A model generated the notes under the pieces. That model made no database searches and was not told where the DNA came from. It worked only from the letters and a program-made list of their open reading frames with translations. Made by a program: the position numbers and the translations under genes. A stretch of DNA of 64,000 bases. Origin: Bactericera cockerelli (taxonomy: Eukaryota; Arthropoda; Insecta; Hemiptera; Triozidae). Shown piece after piece: positions 1 to 10,799 of this stretch (positions are counted from its first letter, which is position 1; each line of letters opens with the position of its first letter). The DNA lies in assembly GCA_024516035.1 (NCBI GenBank), contig CM044965.1:25554493-25618492 (forward strand). The letters are read 5' to 3'.

Positions 1-123
1 TGTCACAACACTCACAACTACTCAAACTCGCTTCACTAAATCTACGCTGAAACCGGGACTTGAGCCACCGACCTCCAGGGTACAAGTCCGCCGCCTAACC
101 GAACAAGCTACTGAGGTCGGTTA
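1..123 (-). repeat. SINE-E copy (tRNA-headed), cut by window edge
   Basis: Read on the minus strand it has a tRNA-like box A (cctcagtagctt...), an anticodon-loop-like cttgtaac, a box B (ggttcaagtcccgg type) and then the SINE-E body (gcgagtttgagtagttg). The same order recurs at about 15 other places in the window. Confidence 0.7.
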
Positions 124-474
124 AAAGACCTAATTATCAGTCACTTTCATTCATTTTGTATTCAGTTGTCCAATCAAAGCAACTGTTTTTTTTATTGTTA
201 TTATTACATAAAATGTTCTTGTAAAATGTCAACTTCACAATCAACAGTTTTTAATTTGAAATTCTAAGAACTACTGTAGGAAGTTGGTTCTTTTTCTGGT
301 TCACAATTTGAGAAAGATTCAACTGTCATCACGTGTGTAATGTGTAATTTGGATCCATTTGTTGAAACATTTTCTGTTGTTTATTTTTTTAATGAAGAAA
401 AATCTCCGAGTAAGTAATATTGTCGAAAAAATTATAATAATAATAAAAAAATGTGTTTCTTTGTCTAATTATAT

Positions 475-837
475 CACAATTCTAGTGGGTTAATTTCCTA
501 CTTTAATTTCACAATTCTAGTTTTTTTTTTTTTTAAGTGGGGTTTAACGTCGCTTTCAACTGCCATGGTCATATCACGACGGGAATTCTAGTTTAATTAT
601 CTCACAATATCACGCAGAATTATAGGACTTTTCCGTATCTTCAATATCTTATTTTTGCCTATAATTCCGCCACTGGTCGCTGTTCACATGAAAGCAGCTA
701 CTCTTTTTTCCTCATGAGGTATGAGTGGACCCCGACAATCCAAGTACAGAGCAGAAAAATTCCTGCCCCGCTGGGATTCGAACCCAGGTCTCCATGCGTG
801 CAATGCCTAGCGCGCTAACTCACTTGGCCACGGTAAC
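475..837 (-). repeat. SINE-B copy with an inserted SINE-A tail
   Basis: Minus-strand SINE-B: tRNA-like head (gagttagcgcgctaggc, then box B ggttcgaatccc), body with ccactcatacctcatgagg, and tail with gcgctacccac and gtgatataat. At 534-587 a minus-strand SINE-A tail (cagttgaaagcgacgttaaac) breaks the SINE-B tail, so this is a small nest. Confidence 0.65.
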
Positions 838-861
838 CACGTAATAAAGTAATAATAGTGG

Positions 862-1280
862 AAGGTAACCACTTGGCGAGGTTAATGCTCAAAACATTTT
901 CTACCACCTAACTCTCAGAGTCTTATTATTATGTGGTCATACAAGTATACTCATCAAGTACCTAAACGAGGAAAAATTCATGCACTGTGTGGGATTCGAA
1001 CCAATAGATCCCTACGCTATCATATCCCGGTAGCTCAGTGGTAAAGGCGGCACTCTGTGAATCCAGAGGTTCCAGAGGTCGCGGGTTCTAAACCCAGCCG
1101 GAACATGACAAGTTTTTCTCCCATTTGGGATTTTTACCACATAAGTAATACGTCTTGGGCTTACTGCTGGAATAATGCGACTTAATAGTCCTAATCGGGC
1201 ATTATAAATAAGGCGATATTATTATTATTATGCTACCTGGATTATCAGACTTGCGCCTTAACCACTTTGTCACAACCAAC
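862..1280 (-). repeat. SINE-D copy split by a SINE-C insertion
   Basis: SINE-D on the minus strand: box B ggttcgaatcccac, body ctctgagagttaggtggtagaaaat. Its head continues only at about 1230-1280 (cctggattatcagac), after a plus-strand SINE-C. The junctions share gcta, the likely target duplication. Confidence 0.65.
1022..1228 (+). repeat. SINE-C, nested in SINE-D
   Basis: Head cccggtagctcagtggtaaaggcgg is tRNA-like, box B is near gcgggttctaaacccagcc, followed by the SINE-C body (catttgggatttttaccacat, ttactgctggaataatg) and a tail ending in (att)n after aaggcgata. The extra ccagaggtt is a short local duplication in the anticodon arm region. Confidence 0.7.
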
Positions 1281-1350
1281 CTCAGTAGCTTGATTGATAA
1301 GGTGGCGGACTTGTAACCCGGAGGTCGGGGGTTCGAGTGCCAAGTTCCCC
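1281..1350 (+). repeat. SINE-E head fragment
   Basis: Box A cctcagtagcttgat, cttgtaaccc, box B gggttcgagtgcc; the body is missing and (aat)n follows. Confidence 0.55.
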
Positions 1351-1473
1351 TAAAAATAATAATAATATTAATAAAAGAAAAACAGATTTTCTCCCAACAG
1401 TAAAATGAGATAAATATACAGTTGGGATGTTTTGAGTGTGTGTATGTTTGTCATATTATTCATCACCATATCA

Positions 1474-1690
1474 TCATAGGGTGGGTTCATCGTGAACGAT
1501 GGTAGCCAGACAGTGGAGGAATGACTCAGCACTTCTACCACTGTCTATGCAAGGAGGCTAATAATTGACAAGGGCTCCCAGAACCAAGCCAATGCTGGTC
1601 TACTCAGCCAGACTGCTGGTCCACTCCCTGTTTAATGTTTATAGTCCCCCAGCCAGACTTTATAGTCCCCAGCCAGTCGTATTATTAGGA
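1474..1690 (+). repeat. Family J repeat, copy 1
   Basis: Shares gaacgatggtagccagaca, gtggaggaatgactcagc and gacaagggctcccagaacc with copies at 15005, 36145 and 41966. The class is unknown; the 3' part degenerates into repeats of tatagtcccccagccagac. Confidence 0.5.
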
Positions 1691-2230
1691 TCTAAAATAT
1701 TCTGTTCTAAAGATTTCGTGCACCCATAATAAGAAACTAGGTTTCAATATCCATAAATACAATAAGGATCGAGAATCCTGAAGGGGACACAAAGGAGTAT
1801 TATAACATCGAGCAGATCACGTTCTCTATAACCTGGTTTAGTCCAGGCCGATTTCTAGAGTGACAACCGGTGACCTGACAACCGGTGACCTCACAACCGC
1901 TGCCAAGTAAATCACAATAAACCACTCCTCACCTAGAAAACAAAGAATAGAAAGTTCAACATCCTCATAATTTATTATTTGCGCTTGACGAGTTTTTTTT
2001 ATGGGTACCTACCTTGAAAAATCGTTTACTAATCCTAAGACACTTAAGTTTTACTAGTGTTGTAATGGAAAAAGAAACGATATTTTACAATCGATAAATT
2101 TCTAATATTAGAAATCGGGAGTAGGTATTGTGTTTGATTAAAAGAATATTTTTTTTATAAATGTTTAGCACAAAATAATAAAGTACCCTCATAGAAATTG
2201 ATGATAAATGGTTTACAGAAAGAATCAACT
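1691..2230. other. Gene-free AT-rich stretch
   Basis: I see no gene. There is a 13-bp direct repeat (gacaaccggtgac type) in three tandem copies at about 1860-1902; the rest is unclassified. Confidence 0.4.
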
Positions 2231-2420
2231 AATGAGGTTAGTAATTGGATGGGTGACCATTCGAATTTTGAACCCTCGTGATGCTGGCTATTCCCGGCCC
2301 TACTCAGGCTGAGTGAGGTTAATTTAATTAGTTGAGTTTCCAGCGAATAGAAGGTAAAAACCCCCGTCCTGGCGGTCCTGGTATGACCATGTAGTTGAAA
2401 GCGATGTTAAACCATAAAAA
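2231..2420 (+). repeat. SINE-A copy keeping the 5S box C
   Basis: Begins with ttggatgggtgacc, the same as the internal control box C of 5S rRNA genes, then the SINE-A centre (actcaggctgagtgaggtt) and tail (gttgaaagcgatgttaaac). The 5' half of the 5S head is lost. Confidence 0.7.
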
Positions 2421-2929
2421 TAAGGATTTAATCAGATTGTTTGGTGACTGTGCAATTCAGTCATTTTTTGCTTTCTTTTGTATTTTTTATTTACATAACT
2501 AGTGTACCTACTTGTGTAATGGAGATTTTTCCGTGAATTTTTTTAAAAATAAAATAAATAAATCCATAGTCCATATTCAATGAAGTAACTAGTCCTAATT
2601 CCAACAGAATGAACAAAAATGTTTGAACTTAGAATATCATATTCTAAAATAGACATCGAAATAAACAAATATTCTGTGATTTTTTCTGTTTTCTGTTTAT
2701 ACTGGTTTATACTGATATCACCTACGCAATCCACTCAATCCAGTACTGGAGAACAGGTCAGTTGAACTAATACACACACAGGAGTGTGGGAGAAAATTAC
2801 GTCTATAAAATTTACATAGTAAAAAAACTAAAAAATGAATTGAAAAAACACATTTAGTGTAAAATATAACCGTGACAGATGAAATTACGAGTGAATATTA
2901 AATTCCATTACTTTCCTCACTATAAATAA
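2421..2929. other. Gene-free AT-rich stretch
   Basis: No coding or repeat signal was recognised apart from short A/T runs. A 63-codon minus-strand open frame here has no recognisable motif. Confidence 0.35.
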
Positions 2930-3212
2930 ATAAATATGTTTCTTTGTGGTATTATATCACAATTTTAGTGGGTAGTGCAGAATTATAGAGCTTTTCCGTA
3001 TTTTTAAAATCCAAACATCTTATTTTTGCCTATAATGCCGTCACTGGTCGCTGCTAACATTATAGCAGCTACTCATTTTCCTCACGAGCTATGAGTGGAC
3101 CCCGAACACACAAATACAGAGCAGAAAAAATCTTGCCCCGCTGGGGATCGAACCCAGGTCACCGTGCGTGCAATGCCTGGTGCGCTAACTCACTCTGCCA
3201 CGGTGACTACTA
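2930..3212 (-). repeat. SINE-B copy, near full length
   Basis: Head on the minus strand with cgtggcagagtgagttagcg and box B ggttcgatccccagcg; body atgagtggaccc (plus reading) and tail with tatatcacaattttagtgggt. Confidence 0.7.
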
Positions 3213-3317
3213 CTTTCCTTGCTATATATTATACTCTATATAGGACAAGGAAAGTAAAAAATTACGAGTAAAAAATAAAAAAGCGTAAAAAATTACACAA
3301 CTATATAAAGTTGAAGT

Positions 3318-3546
3318 CTGCCAGGGTCACGTCAATGGTGCGGTGAATGCACCGGTTCTCGTAGGATCACCGAAGTTAAGCAACGTCCAGCGAGGTGAAG
3401 ACTTCGTAATGCTGGAATTCCTCCCCAACCCAGGCTGGGTGAGGTGAATGTGGGTAGCAGGTTTGTGAGTTTCCTGCGAATGAAGGGTAACACCCCCGTC
3501 GTGAAATGACCATGCAATTGAAAGCGACGTTAAGCCCAAAAAAAGT
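3318..3546 (+). repeat. SINE-A copy, near full length, 5S rRNA-derived head
   Basis: Head runs through gaatgcaccggttctcgt, ggatcaccgaagttaagc and aacgtccagcgagg, which follows the order of arthropod 5S rRNA (about positions 20-75). The stretch containing box C is deleted in this subfamily (gaggtgaagacttcgt). The centre acccaggctgggtgaggt and the tail ttgaaagcgacgttaag follow. This is the clearest proof in the window that a SINE head comes from 5S rRNA. Confidence 0.8.
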
Positions 3547-4311
3547 TGAGGTTCACCTAAACCATATTATAAGGTTTAGGCGTTCGTCAACTAGTTTAAA
3601 GTCTCCCGTACCAATCTAAGGAGCTATATCGATGAAGTGGTGGACTTGTAACCTGGAGGTCCATAGTTCGAGTCGCAAGCACGGAAGTTTTTAGTTAGGT
3701 GGGATTGAGTAACTAAAACCTCTTCTTCTTGATCGTTGTGACGGTCATATATTATCTTGGTAAATAATAACATACATTTCCCTTCCAGTTAAATATTTAC
3801 AAAAAAAACGTAAAAAATAATACAGATAGGTTTGGTGAGGTTACCATAACACATAATTTATTTTACTGTGAACGTGCTGAGATATGTAATGCCGAATAGA
3901 TATCTATTAAGTATCTATGTAATATGTACGTATGTATCTATCTATGTATATTAACATGAAGAAAAGTGTGTAAATACTGTCTGGCAATAGATAATACATA
4001 ACGCTTAAAAATGTTTTTATTTATTATGTAATACGTCCTTTTTAATACGCCTAATGTTAAATACCGTTGAACAATGCAATACAATACATCTTTGAATGGC
4101 TATACTATACCTATGTTTGTGCAACTCTCCGAGTATTTAACTCAAATATTTACTGACTGTGTGAGTTTCATTCTGGAAATATTTTTTTTATTCTTTTCTT
4201 GAAGAGAAACCGATCGCCCATACACTTCCTGAGCAGATTATACAGGGTGTAGCATAAAAACAAACATTAAATGTATATTTTTTTGAATGGTTAATGATTT
4301 TTATTTGTTTG
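3547..4311. other. Gene-free stretch with a decayed SINE-E head
   Basis: About 3630-3690 has a decayed SINE-E head (gacttgtaacctggaggtcc). The rest, 3700-4310, is AT-rich with tatgta-type microsatellite runs and nothing recognised. Confidence 0.4.
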
Positions 4312-4475
4312 AATGTACCGAGTCCCATAGGGTCACCGAAGTTAAACAACATCCAGCGAGGTGAAGACTTCGTGATGCTGGCATTCCGGCCCAACCCAAG
4401 CTGGGTGAGGTAAATGTGGGTAGCACCCCCGTCGTGATATGAACATGCAGTTGAAAGCGACGTTAAATCCAAATT
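4312..4475 (+). repeat. SINE-A copy with internal deletion
   Basis: 5S-like gggtcaccgaagttaaac and catccagcgaggtg, then the centre; the segment between gtgggtagca and cccccgtcgtgat is missing relative to 3318-3546. Confidence 0.7.
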
Positions 4476-4495
4476 GGCACCTTGAATACATCTCC

Positions 4496-4695
4496 TTCTC
4501 TCAAGTTACCATTCAAATTCGAAACCTTGTTGTAAGCTGGCTTTTTCCGGCCCCACTCAGGCTTTGTTAGGTTAATTTTAGTATTGAATGAACGGTAAAA
4601 TTCCCGTCGTGATATCACCTTGTAATAGAAAAAGTCCTAAAATTCTGCGCTACCCTCTAAAATTGTGATATAATAACACAGAGAAATAGATTTAT
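4496..4695 (+). repeat. SINE-A front joined to a SINE-B tail
   Basis: Starts as SINE-A after box C (accattcaaattcgaa, ccactcaggc), but after ccttgtaatagaaaa it continues as the SINE-B tail (cctaaaattctgcgctacc, gtgatataataacacagag). It may be a mosaic SINE or an insertion scar. Confidence 0.5.
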
Positions 4696-4706
4696 TTATT
4701 TACTTG

Positions 4707-4858
4707 ACGACCTGAGTAGCTTGATCGATAAGACGGTGGACTTGTAACCTGGAGGTCGGTGGTTCAAGTACCGCATACCGGTTTCAGCGTAGATTTAGAA
4801 AAGCGAGTTTGAGTAGTTGCGATATCACAAAAGTGATTAACACAAAAATATGATAATA
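4707..4858 (+). repeat. SINE-E copy, full length
   Basis: Head ctgagtagcttgatcgataa, cttgtaacctggaggtcggt; body tagatttagaaaagcgag, then gatatcacaaaagtgatta and an (aat)n tail. Confidence 0.75.
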
Positions 4859-5040
4859 ATAATAATATTGCCTTATTTATACTTCCCGATCCCATTAAGT
4901 CCCATTATTTCAGCAGTAAGCTCAAGACGTATTATTATGTGGTCAAAATCCCAAATGGGAGAGTAACTTGTCATGTCCCGGCTGGGTTTCGATCCCGTGA
5001 CCTCTGGATTACCAGTCAGACGCCTCGATCACTGAACTTT
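4859..5040 (-). repeat. SINE-C copy, head truncated
   Basis: Reverse complement of the SINE-C body (plus reading: cccattatttcagcagtaag, cccaaatgggagagtaac), ending in a degraded head near 5040. Confidence 0.65.
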
Positions 5041-5349
5041 TTTGAGAACAAAAATTGTTTACTTGAGCATTAATAATAAGTGTCAATTATTAGAATTTTC
5101 TCTTTACCCTTCATACGTATTTTCCTGGCCCAACCCACATTAAATATAGGAAATGAAAGAGGTTGAAGAATGCCGACCTCAAGTGGGTTCGGGAAAAGCA
5201 AAGTAAAAGAAGCTGATAGGGTACCTGTACCAATTATTTGACACTTTTTTTAACCCTCATAATTTTGGAATTATAATAAAAAAACAGACATTTTAGAATT
5301 TCTGTTCATATCAGAAAAAATACAAAGGATTCGAATGATGTATCGACTC
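5041..5349. other. Gene-free stretch
   Basis: No gene or classifiable repeat seen. Confidence 0.3.
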
Positions 5350-5560
5350 AAAGATAATAATAATAATACTTATCGCCTAAATTATACTGCCCGATTAGGA
5401 CTATCAAGTCCCATTATTCCAGTAGTAATCCCAAGATGTATTATTATGTGGTAAAAATCCTAAATGGGAGGATAACTTGTCATGTTGCGGCTGGGTTTCG
5501 AACCCACGAACTCTGGATTCACAGAGTGTCGCCTTTACCACTGAGCTACCGGGACAGACT
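5350..5560 (-). repeat. SINE-C copy, full length
   Basis: Complete minus-strand copy from (aat)n tail to head (ctgagctaccgggaca in plus reading), with box B cgaacccacgaac slightly mutated. Confidence 0.75.
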
Positions 5561-6413
5561 TGTCTTAGTAAGATCGCTTGTCTTTGTATTTTCTTAGAGT
5601 AAAACTTTACGAGGGTTGAAAAGGAGAAATGTCGAAAATTATGGTCGCTATTTCACTGTCGAATACCTGGTGCATGTACCCTAGTCTAAAACACCCCGTC
5701 ACCCCTTCGCCGTCTGCCAAACTGGCTAATCCTGCTGTCGATATTAGAGAGCGTCGAACCCAAAGTAAATAGAAAGCTGAAGGTCATTTCGTACTTGTAA
5801 AGGTCATTTCGCCCGCAAAGGGTAAGTTCATTACTGTCAAAGTGACGGAGACGAGTGCGATGAAACTCAAATGCCCCCTTATCTTTTCTTTTCTTTTTTG
5901 TTGTCTATTATCTTTCTTCTTTTTTCACTTTGCCTTTTCCCAGAAACCTACTTGTGGTGGTCAAATTGGCATTACTATACATTTCATAGTAATATGGCAT
6001 AAAAAATAGCAATTTAGAGGATAGTTGCCAGTTAAAAACATACAAAAAGAGGAACTCGCAAAACGGGATTTAATAAAAGATATGGTTTTTAAGCCCTAAA
6101 CAAGTGTTGATTTGAATAGGAGCTCTAGAACTTGGTACATTCTTCAACGCTAGTTTTGGGGAGGGGGGGGGATAACCTTTACGAGTTTGGCGAAAATTCA
6201 AGTAGATTGTGTTTTGTTACATCCGGTATGATTTCTATTATTTCTAATGAGTGTTTCAATTCTTATTTCTGTCGAGTGCACTTACAGAATTCCTTTCAGT
6301 GGGCCTCAGAAGTATGATTACAAATTAGTATTCACGAGGCACTTGGCTAAATTGGCATATCTTTTCATTATTAAAATTTATCTACCGTCGCGTCCTCATA
6401 ATATACCTACATT
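5561..6413. other. Gene-free stretch, nothing classified
   Basis: There is a short direct repeat aaggtcatttcg at about 5780-5815. Small open frames at 6132-6492 have no motif, no splice context and no repeat partner, and I do not call them genes. Confidence 0.35.
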
Positions 6414-6600
6414 TATTTATTTATTTAGAAACTCTTTATTAGTAGAACATATATACAGACAAATAATGGTAAAAATTAAATATTTAAAGTGACAATATTA
6501 ATAATATAAACAAGAAAAAAAAATAAACAAAATATATACATATGTCCTAACTAAAGGGCGGGGTTATTGCCTATGGCAATCTCTTCCACCCAACTCTTTA
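6414..6600 (-). mobile_element. LINE-type 3' end with terminal hairpin
   Basis: On the minus strand: gggtggaagagattgcc, a hairpin (ATTGCC-tat-GGCAAT at 6566-6580), ccgccctttagttagg, AT-rich sequence and aataaaga. The same block is at 48005-48205 and, split, at 48500-48650 plus 51520-51620. I infer a non-LTR retrotransposon 3' UTR; no reverse transcriptase is attached. A SINE-A tail scrap follows at 6605-6635. Confidence 0.55.
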
Positions 6601-6764
6601 CATTATGACCATGCAGTTGAAAGCGACGTTAAAATATAAAAAAATATCTATGCCATCTGACACTTTATTCTGAGCTCGTGACAAAGTCCACGGGACCCAC
6701 GTCACGCGTGTATAGGATGCAGCTCTACGACAGACAGACAGACAGACCAACAGACAGACAGGGT

Positions 6765-6900
6765 GAAGAGAATGCCGAAAGCACTATCACCACCCTTGAT
6801 CAGGCTTTGTTTATATTTATTTCTCAACTTGTTACCACGTTCATTGTATATAAAGATGTAAATAAAGCTTGATCCAATTGTTTATAAATAAATAAAATAA
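6765..6900 (+). mobile_element. LINE-type 3' end (gatcaagg family)
   Basis: Contains agagaatgccgaaagcac (hairpin imperfect here), cacccttgatcaggctttg, and aataaagcttgatccaattg then TTTATAAATAAATAAAATAAAA. It matches minus-strand copies at 29795-29930 and 41745-41980. A (cagacaga)n run is just 5'. Confidence 0.55.
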
Positions 6901-6929
6901 AAACAGACAGACAGAACGACAAGTTTCCG

Positions 6930-7144
6930 ACCTCGGTAGCTGGATCGATAAGGCGGCGGACTTGTAACGCTGTAGCCCGTTCCAGAGAAACACTCTCCAC
7001 TCTCATAATCTCCAAATCTCCCTTTCAACTGTCACATAACGCACTCTGGTTAGTTTGAACGCAATAACCAATCAGAGAGCGTTGTGTGACGGTTGAAACG
7101 GAGATTCGGAGATTTTGAGAGTGGAGAGTGTTTCTGAAACGGCC
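6930..7144 (+). mobile_element. Fold-back element next to a truncated SINE-E
   Basis: A SINE-E head (gctggatcgataaggcggc) stops at about 6968, and at 6976-7144 two arms of about 75 bp are near-perfect reverse complements (left aaacactctccactctca, right tgagagtggagagtgttt) around a short centre. The ends are gcccgtt/aacggc. It is too short to code and behaves like a fold-back MITE. Confidence 0.65.
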
Positions 7145-7179
7145 TCCAGGTATCTTCTGATATTCATGTACCGGGGTTA

Positions 7180-7330
7180 AGTGGTAGAGAATGCCTAAGG
7201 CATTAACTTCACCCCGGATTACAAAACAAGTGTAATTAGAAATTAATAATGTTAATTCTTTATTTTTTTGTACATATTTCTAAGTTTTTTTTATTTAAAT
7301 TTATTGTTTTCAATTTGTTGTTATTGATTG
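7180..7330 (+). mobile_element. Possible LINE 3' end with AATGCC hairpin
   Basis: aagtggtagagaatgcctaa then ggcattaacttcacccc forms an AATGCC-taa-GGCATT stem at 7190-7204, in the same setting as other LINE-type 3' ends here, followed by AT-rich sequence. Confidence 0.4.
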
Positions 7331-7715
7331 TTTTGTAAAAATTGTTCTGTTTATACTGATAATGCATAGTTACGATCCCGTAGTACTTATACACTATTCA
7401 TTGTACCTCTGTAGCCTACAATCCTTACAATCTATTATACCTACCCACCTACGCGTATATACCTATATTATGAGAAACCCAGAACACTACGTCTTAATTG
7501 AGATACACTCATGCCACTGTTGACTCTGATGAGTAAGCCTGGAAATTGGATACGAGGACCTACCTTGCACATATCAGTTTTTTGCTACATAATTATCTAG
7601 CTATGTCGTTTTTGCTACATATAGCTAGATCTTTAAGGGTTAAGTGGAAGAGATTGTTTATTATTTTTAAAAATAGCAAATAAAATTAAGATCTACCTAC
7701 ATCTATATATAAGTA
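7331..7715. other. Gene-free stretch
   Basis: Nothing recognised except tgctacatatagctag-like short repeats near 7580-7630. Confidence 0.3.
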
Positions 7716-8010
7716 GTCACCGTTGCCGAGTGAGTTAGCGCGCTAGGCATTGCACGCATGGTGACCGGGGTTCGATCCTCAGCGGGTCAGGAATTTTTCT
7801 GCTCTGTACATGCGAACAGCCAAGAACATCCAAGGATCCACTCATACTTTGTGAGGAAAAATGAGTAGTTACTTGTATGAGAAACTATCAGTGACGTCAT
7901 TACCAGAGTAAAAATAAATTTATGTAATAGAATTCGAAAAGTGAAGGAGGCTCTTAGTAATGCTGCGCTACCCACAAAAATTATGAAGAGGCCTTATGCT
8001 TCACCACAAA
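7716..8010 (+). repeat. SINE-B copy, full length
   Basis: Head caccgttgccgagtgagtta, cgctaggcattgcacgcatg, box B gggttcgatcctcagc; body ccactcatactttgtgagg; tail gctgcgctacccacaaaaat and ttcaccacaaata. Confidence 0.75.
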
Positions 8011-8371
8011 TAACATCATTACTACCTACATTTAGTTAAATAATTCTGAATCATCTCACGCTACAAAAGGAAGCGTATACTTTCTATCTAGGTAAATTGC
8101 CTAAATTTTTACTACGCTAACTAATAATAATAACTAGAAATTATGGTGTAGGTATATAGATACCTATGTATTTGTATATCTTTGTATATTATGTACAATG
8201 TACAAATGTACATGCATTTATATACCTTTGTATACTCGTACTATGTACATGCATTATACATAGCTTTTTGTATTATGTACATATTGTACAATGTACATGT
8301 ATTTTTTAATACAAGAGACCTGTTCAATAGCACTATTTACGTATAGTTCTTATTAATAATAACAATACTCT
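8011..8371. other. Gene-free, TGTACAT-rich
   Basis: Low-complexity run of tgtacat/atgtaca at about 8160-8310; no gene seen. Confidence 0.4.
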
Positions 8372-8560
8372 TTAGCGGAAGGTAACCACCAGGCGAAGTT
8401 AATCCTTAAAGCATTTTCCACCACCTAACCTACAGAGTCTTTGTATTATGTGGTCACAAACTCAAATAAATAAGAAAAAATTCATGCATTGGGTGGGATT
8501 CGAACCAACGGATCCCTACTTTACGTGGATTATCAGACTAGCGCCTTAACCACTTGACTT
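8372..8560 (-). repeat. SINE-D copy
   Basis: Plus reading: ggaaggtaaccaccaggcg, tgggtgggattcgaaccaac, then the head cagactagcgccttaacca. Confidence 0.7.
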
Positions 8561-8993
8561 CTTGACTACCTTACACGGTGTGGTTATGAACCGTACATGG
8601 TTTTTTTTTTATCTAAATTACCCTCAGTAAGTCTGGCAAATCCCTGCTTATAATGGCCAGAAATGTTAGAATATATGCTAGATATTTACACATAATGGTT
8701 GGGTGGAAGAGCTCACTCCAATGAGAATCCTGCCATAAAAAAAGAAAGCCTATTAAAAAAAAAAAAATAATAACAAGTATACATAATGTTGTTTTTTATA
8801 TGCGTTTTTTTACGAGAGGCCAGCTTACAGCTAAATAGATGGTTCTTAATATGGAGGCTTGCTCCATTAATGTTAATTGACATTTCAATCTTCCTACACG
8901 GTTGAATCTAGATTGGTTAATGCGTCCATTATACGCACAGAGTACCTACATCAGTAATTATAGTACAGAACGATTTCATTATGAATATTATGC
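8561..8993. other. Gene-free stretch
   Basis: A ggttgggtggaagagctcac scrap at about 8698-8720 resembles the LINE 3' hairpin region; otherwise AT-rich and unclassified. Confidence 0.3.
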
Positions 8994-9225
8994 CAGCGTC
9001 GATGGCGCATTGAATGCACCGGATCTCATAGGATCACCGAAGTTAAGCTACGTTCAACGAGGTGAAGTCTTCGTGATGCTGTCATTCCATTCTAATCCAG
9101 GCTGGATGAGGTTAATATGTTGGTAGCAGGTTTGTGATTTTCCTGTGAATGAAGGGTAAAACCCCGGTCGTGATATGACCAATTTTATTGACCATATGTA
9201 GTTGAAAAACAACGTTAAACCCTCA
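8994..9225 (+). repeat. SINE-A copy, full length
   Basis: 5S-like gcgtcgatggcgcattgaat, ggatcaccgaagttaagc, then the centre (ccaggctggatgaggttaat) and tail (gttgaaaaacaacgttaaac). The box C region is deleted as in 3318-3546. Confidence 0.75.
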
Positions 9226-9284
9226 TAATAATGTAATTAAATTAGATATGTACAGACATGATTTTTATAATTACGGACGGAAGT

Positions 9285-9560
9285 ACTCATAGTAGTCGAG
9301 TGGTGTAGCACTAGGCTTGTAAGCACCGTGACCTGGGTTCGATGCCCAGCAGCGCAGAATTTCTTCTGCTCTGTACTTGGATGTCTCGGGTCCATATCTC
9401 GTGAGTTCAATTAAGTAGATGCTTTAATGTGAAACAGTGCCGGAAATATGGACCAAAAGAATAGAAAAAATATTTAAGGAAAACAAAAGGTCCTATAATT
9501 CTGAGCTACCTCCTGAAATTGTGATAAAATAACACAAAGAAGCACATTTACTTATTTATT
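9285..9560 (+). repeat. SINE-B-related copy with variant head
   Basis: Head gtagtcgagtggtgtagcac, gcttgtaagc, box B gggttcgatgccc; body ctctgtacttggatg; tail ttctgagctacctcctgaaa. The anticodon arm differs from the usual SINE-B head. Confidence 0.6.
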
Positions 9561-10239
9561 TTATAACTCATATCTCCAAACTCTTCAATGTTATTAATTT
9601 GAAACACAATTTCATTCGAAAAACATGGAGTGCCTCAAGGTTGCATGCTTTCTTCTTCATTTTTTAATTTTTATTACTATTATTATTATTTTTAAGTGTG
9701 TCATTTCCAAATTTCATTTCAAAACAGAACACAGCGTAAAATTATTTCAATATGGAACAAGGCCCAATATTGTGGACATGAGACATTTCCCAGCTGGATT
9801 GTGTCACACTTCACACGTGTCAAAATTAACATCTTGTGTGATGAAATTGTTTTTTTATCTCTAATGTATAAAACTCAAATCTGTGGCTGTCTTACTAACT
9901 ATGTCCTCTTAGGGGTTGTCTGTTTACAATACCACAGCCCAAACTGTAACAGATATTGAAATTTTCATAACACCCTCTAAACCACCGTCAAACTACCTAG
10001 AAAATTATCAAAATTAAAATATCTACTATCAGTATAAACAGAAAAGTGAGAAGTTGTATTAGATGTACATGAATATCAGAACATACCTGGACAGCTGTTT
10101 CGAGCTTATTTGCTCTATCATTTTCTATCATTTTCAATATATCGCGATTTTCTGGTTATTATTATTACTATTATTATAGTTCCCTTTACGAAGTACGGGC
10201 ACTCAGCTAGTATAACAATATTATTGTTTTTTGTGTTCT
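9561..10239. other. Gene-free stretch
   Basis: Open frames at 9625-9959 (two overlapping phases) begin at ATGs but show no domain, no conserved motif and no splice-consistent ends. I leave them uncalled. Confidence 0.35.
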
Positions 10240-10415
10240 CATGTCACAATTTTTTAAGTAGGTAGCGGCGAAGAGTTAAAGGACTTTCTTTACCACTTTT
10301 TTTTATATATAATTCCGCTACTGGTCGCTGCTTCACAACAACGCAGCTACTCATTTTTCCTCACGAGGTATAATTGAACCTTAAACATCCAAGTACATAA
10401 CAGAAAAATATTGAA
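10240..10415 (-). repeat. SINE-B tail and body, headless
   Basis: Plus reading: aattccgctactggtcgctg, tttttcctcacgaggtat, ending at ccaagtacataacagaaaaa; the tRNA head is missing. Confidence 0.6.
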
Positions 10416-10799
10416 AACATTCACAACATAGCAAGCAACAAAACCGAAGAAATATTAACAAACATACCTAACAAAAACAACAACACCACAGTCAAAACTT
10501 TCTACATCACCTATATCACGTTGAATAAGGACATAAAAATTAACTGTTAAACCAAAAATATTTAACGGTTATTAAAGTTATTGTATTTACATGTTTTAAA
10601 CATCATGACGTACACTTAATACTTCTCACTTTTATTACGAGCTATTAACACTTTAACTGCCAGACCATTTCATCAATACTCTCCAGTGCCAAAGGTGTTT
10701 TGGGGGTGTGCAGATTAATGCATAGGCGTAGCCAGAAGGCCTGGAAAATTCCAGGGAGTGTGCAACACTAGGTGTTATTGATTGTTCAATAGGTATTAT
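10416..10799. other. Gene-free stretch
   Basis: A ttaacactttaactgccag run at 10648 resembles one end of the TTAA-flanked MITEs listed below, but no partner end was found. Confidence 0.3.

Noticed and set aside
1022..5560. A CRISPR array or other prokaryotic repeat system
   Set aside because: Spacing and units are those of dispersed SINEs and minisatellites; introns and retrotransposons show a eukaryotic genome.
9625..9959. Hydrophobic frame that might be the missing first MARVEL exon
   Set aside because: No phase-0 donor in the right place and no resemblance to MARVEL helix 1.
10648..10700. ttaacacttta as a TTAA MITE end
   Set aside because: No matching inverted end within 1 kb.
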